From NCBI GenBank assembly GCA_938021685.1, contig CALIFM010000213.1:1-5067 (forward strand): DNA of 5,067 nt. Direction: 5' to 3'. The position numbers and the translations under genes are program-made. Positions 4,259-5,067 of the stretch are shown piece after piece. This DNA comes from an uncultured Gammaproteobacteria bacterium (GTDB lineage Bacteria; Pseudomonadota; Gammaproteobacteria; Arenicellales; Poriferihabitantaceae). Each line of letters opens with the position of its first letter. The stretch's first letter is position 1. The notes under the pieces are model-generated. The model searched no databases and was not told where the DNA came from. It saw nothing but the letters and a program-made list of their open reading frames with translations.

Positions 4259-5067
4259 TTAAGCATGATAGTAATCAGCCAACTCTTTCATCACCGCGTC
4301 TTTATCAAACTCAGCTCCCATGTCCAGCATGGCATCGGCAAAACGACCAACGATCTCTGTGATAGCGGGTGTATTCAACTGGTTCAAAATACCGATACGA
4401 ATTTGCACCGGCTCAGATAAGGTAGGCCAGATAGCAAAACCGTCTTCACGGCAATTACCCACCAGTTCTTTCTCACGGCCCGCCAACTCATCCGGCAAAT
4501 TACACACAACCAAGCTCAGCATGTTCGAAGTCACCTTGCAGCCCATGCTGCTGACCGCTTTAGCTAAGGCTTTTTCGTGCAAGGTATAATCCGCCGCTGT
4601 TTGCTCGCGGCCGTTGGTCAAAAGCAGACGCAAAGCTTCATGAAAAGAGCAAACTGCATAGGACGAATGAGTGCGATGATAGCCAGGAGTTTGGGTATCT
4701 TTTCCGTCCATAATGCCCCAATGACGTGCCTCTAAAATCGGGTGATGCACATAGCTATAACAACCACGCTTTTTAACAAGCTCAATGGCTTTGTCTGTAA
4801 ATGAAACCGGCGCATACGTGAGTGGTAAGCCTAACACACCCTTTTGAGGGCATGACGCCCACGCTGCAATACCAGGATAATCATCAATATCAAAATAGTC
4901 CACACCTAAGCTCGACACCGCATCCACCATGCCCATCACGCCGTACTTTTCACAGCCATCATTAAAGCCTTTGATGTCATTAATACGGCCGCTACCTGTT
5001 TCCCAGTGCGCCATAAACGCCCACATGGGTTTATACTTCGCCAAGGCTTCGTCTACAATCTCTGCTG
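4259..5067 (-). CDS. Class-V aminotransferase, serine/alanine-glyoxylate type (partial, N-terminus beyond window)
   Basis: PLP enzyme expected to transaminate glyoxylate with serine or alanine, giving glycine plus hydroxypyruvate or pyruvate. The frame is open to the right edge; 268 codons are visible, roughly the C-terminal two thirds of a usual 370-420-residue protein. An in-frame TTG at 5042-5044 is not the start, because upstream codons (AEIVDEA) continue the family alignment. Seen, numbered in the fragment: AHWETGSGRIN (19-29; family HAETSTG), VDAVSSLG (47-54) with the Asp that pairs with the cofactor ring nitrogen, SCPQKGVLGLP (71-81) with K75 as the PLP lysine, YHRTHSSYAV (129-138) at the position of YHHT in animal AGT, and QIRIG (221-225) with R223 as carboxylate-binding Arg. 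The YHRT motif favours the alanine/serine-glyoxylate group over methylotroph SGAT; the latter carries a different sequence there. Stop TAA is at 4259-4261. The kinase gene next to it supports a hydroxypyruvate-to-glycerate route. Substrate pair uncertain; 2-aminoethylphosphonate-type enzymes are a less likely alternative. Confidence 0.88.
   Translation of the reverse strand, partial: AEIVDEALAKYKPMWAFMAHWETGSGRINDIKGFNDGCEKYGVMGMVDAVSSLGVDYFDIDDYPGIAAWASCPQKGVLGLPLTYAPVSFTDKAIELVKKRGCYSYVHHPILEARHWGIMDGKDTQTPGYHRTHSSYAVCSFHEALRLLLTNGREQTAADYTLHEKALAKAVSSMGCKVTSNMLSLVVCNLPDELAGREKELVGNCREDGFAIWPTLSEPVQIRIGILNQLNTPAITEIVGRFADAMLDMGAEFDKDAVMKELADYYHA

Noticed and set aside
4320..4589. Plus-strand 89-codon frame opposite the aminotransferase
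   Set aside because: It is an antisense shadow of a conserved enzyme with no independent support.
5042..5044. TTG as the start of the aminotransferase gene
   Set aside because: The frame stays open to the window edge and the upstream codons (AEIVDEA) extend the family alignment; the conserved N-terminal domain would be missing with this start. The gene is simply cut by the window.

Overview
The window looks like an ordinary chromosomal stretch from a Gram-negative bacterium, most likely a gammaproteobacterium. The best hint is the small CBU_0592-type membrane protein, a family I associate mainly with that class. Base composition is mid-range, with AT-rich gaps between genes. There is no sign of phage, insertion sequence, CRISPR, rRNA or tRNA. 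The lineage call is inference from family content and gene style; no marker gene is present.

Layout from left to right. Bases 1-55 may hold the last 17 codons of a plus-strand gene (weak). Bases 91-615 (minus) encode a gamma-glutamylcyclotransferase-like protein. Bases 616-975 form a divergent intergenic region with several small symmetric elements but no convincing promoter. Bases 976-2479 (plus) are a two-gene unit: a divergent Amt-family ammonium channel, then a 55-codon single-span membrane protein with its own ribosome binding site. A strong intrinsic terminator at 2521-2548 closes the unit. The minus strand from 5067 down to 2565 then carries three genes: a class-V aminotransferase of the serine/alanine-glyoxylate type (cut by the right edge), a MOFRL-type glycerate 2-kinase, and an 81-aa CBU_0592-family membrane protein that converges on the ammonium unit.

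How the genes may work together. The aminotransferase can turn serine plus glyoxylate into hydroxypyruvate plus glycine. After reduction to D-glycerate by an enzyme not present here, the kinase makes 2-phosphoglycerate for central metabolism. This is a recognisable serine/glyoxylate-to-glycolysis module. The ammonium channel sits next door on the other strand, so the shared theme of nitrogen and amino-acid handling may be coincidence.

The most interesting item is the small membrane protein after the Amt gene (2312-2479). It takes the place where many bacteria pair amt with the PII gene glnK, and the Amt protein itself departs from the family signature at the conduction site and in the C-terminal tail. 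An Amt with a dedicated microprotein partner is a testable but unproven idea.
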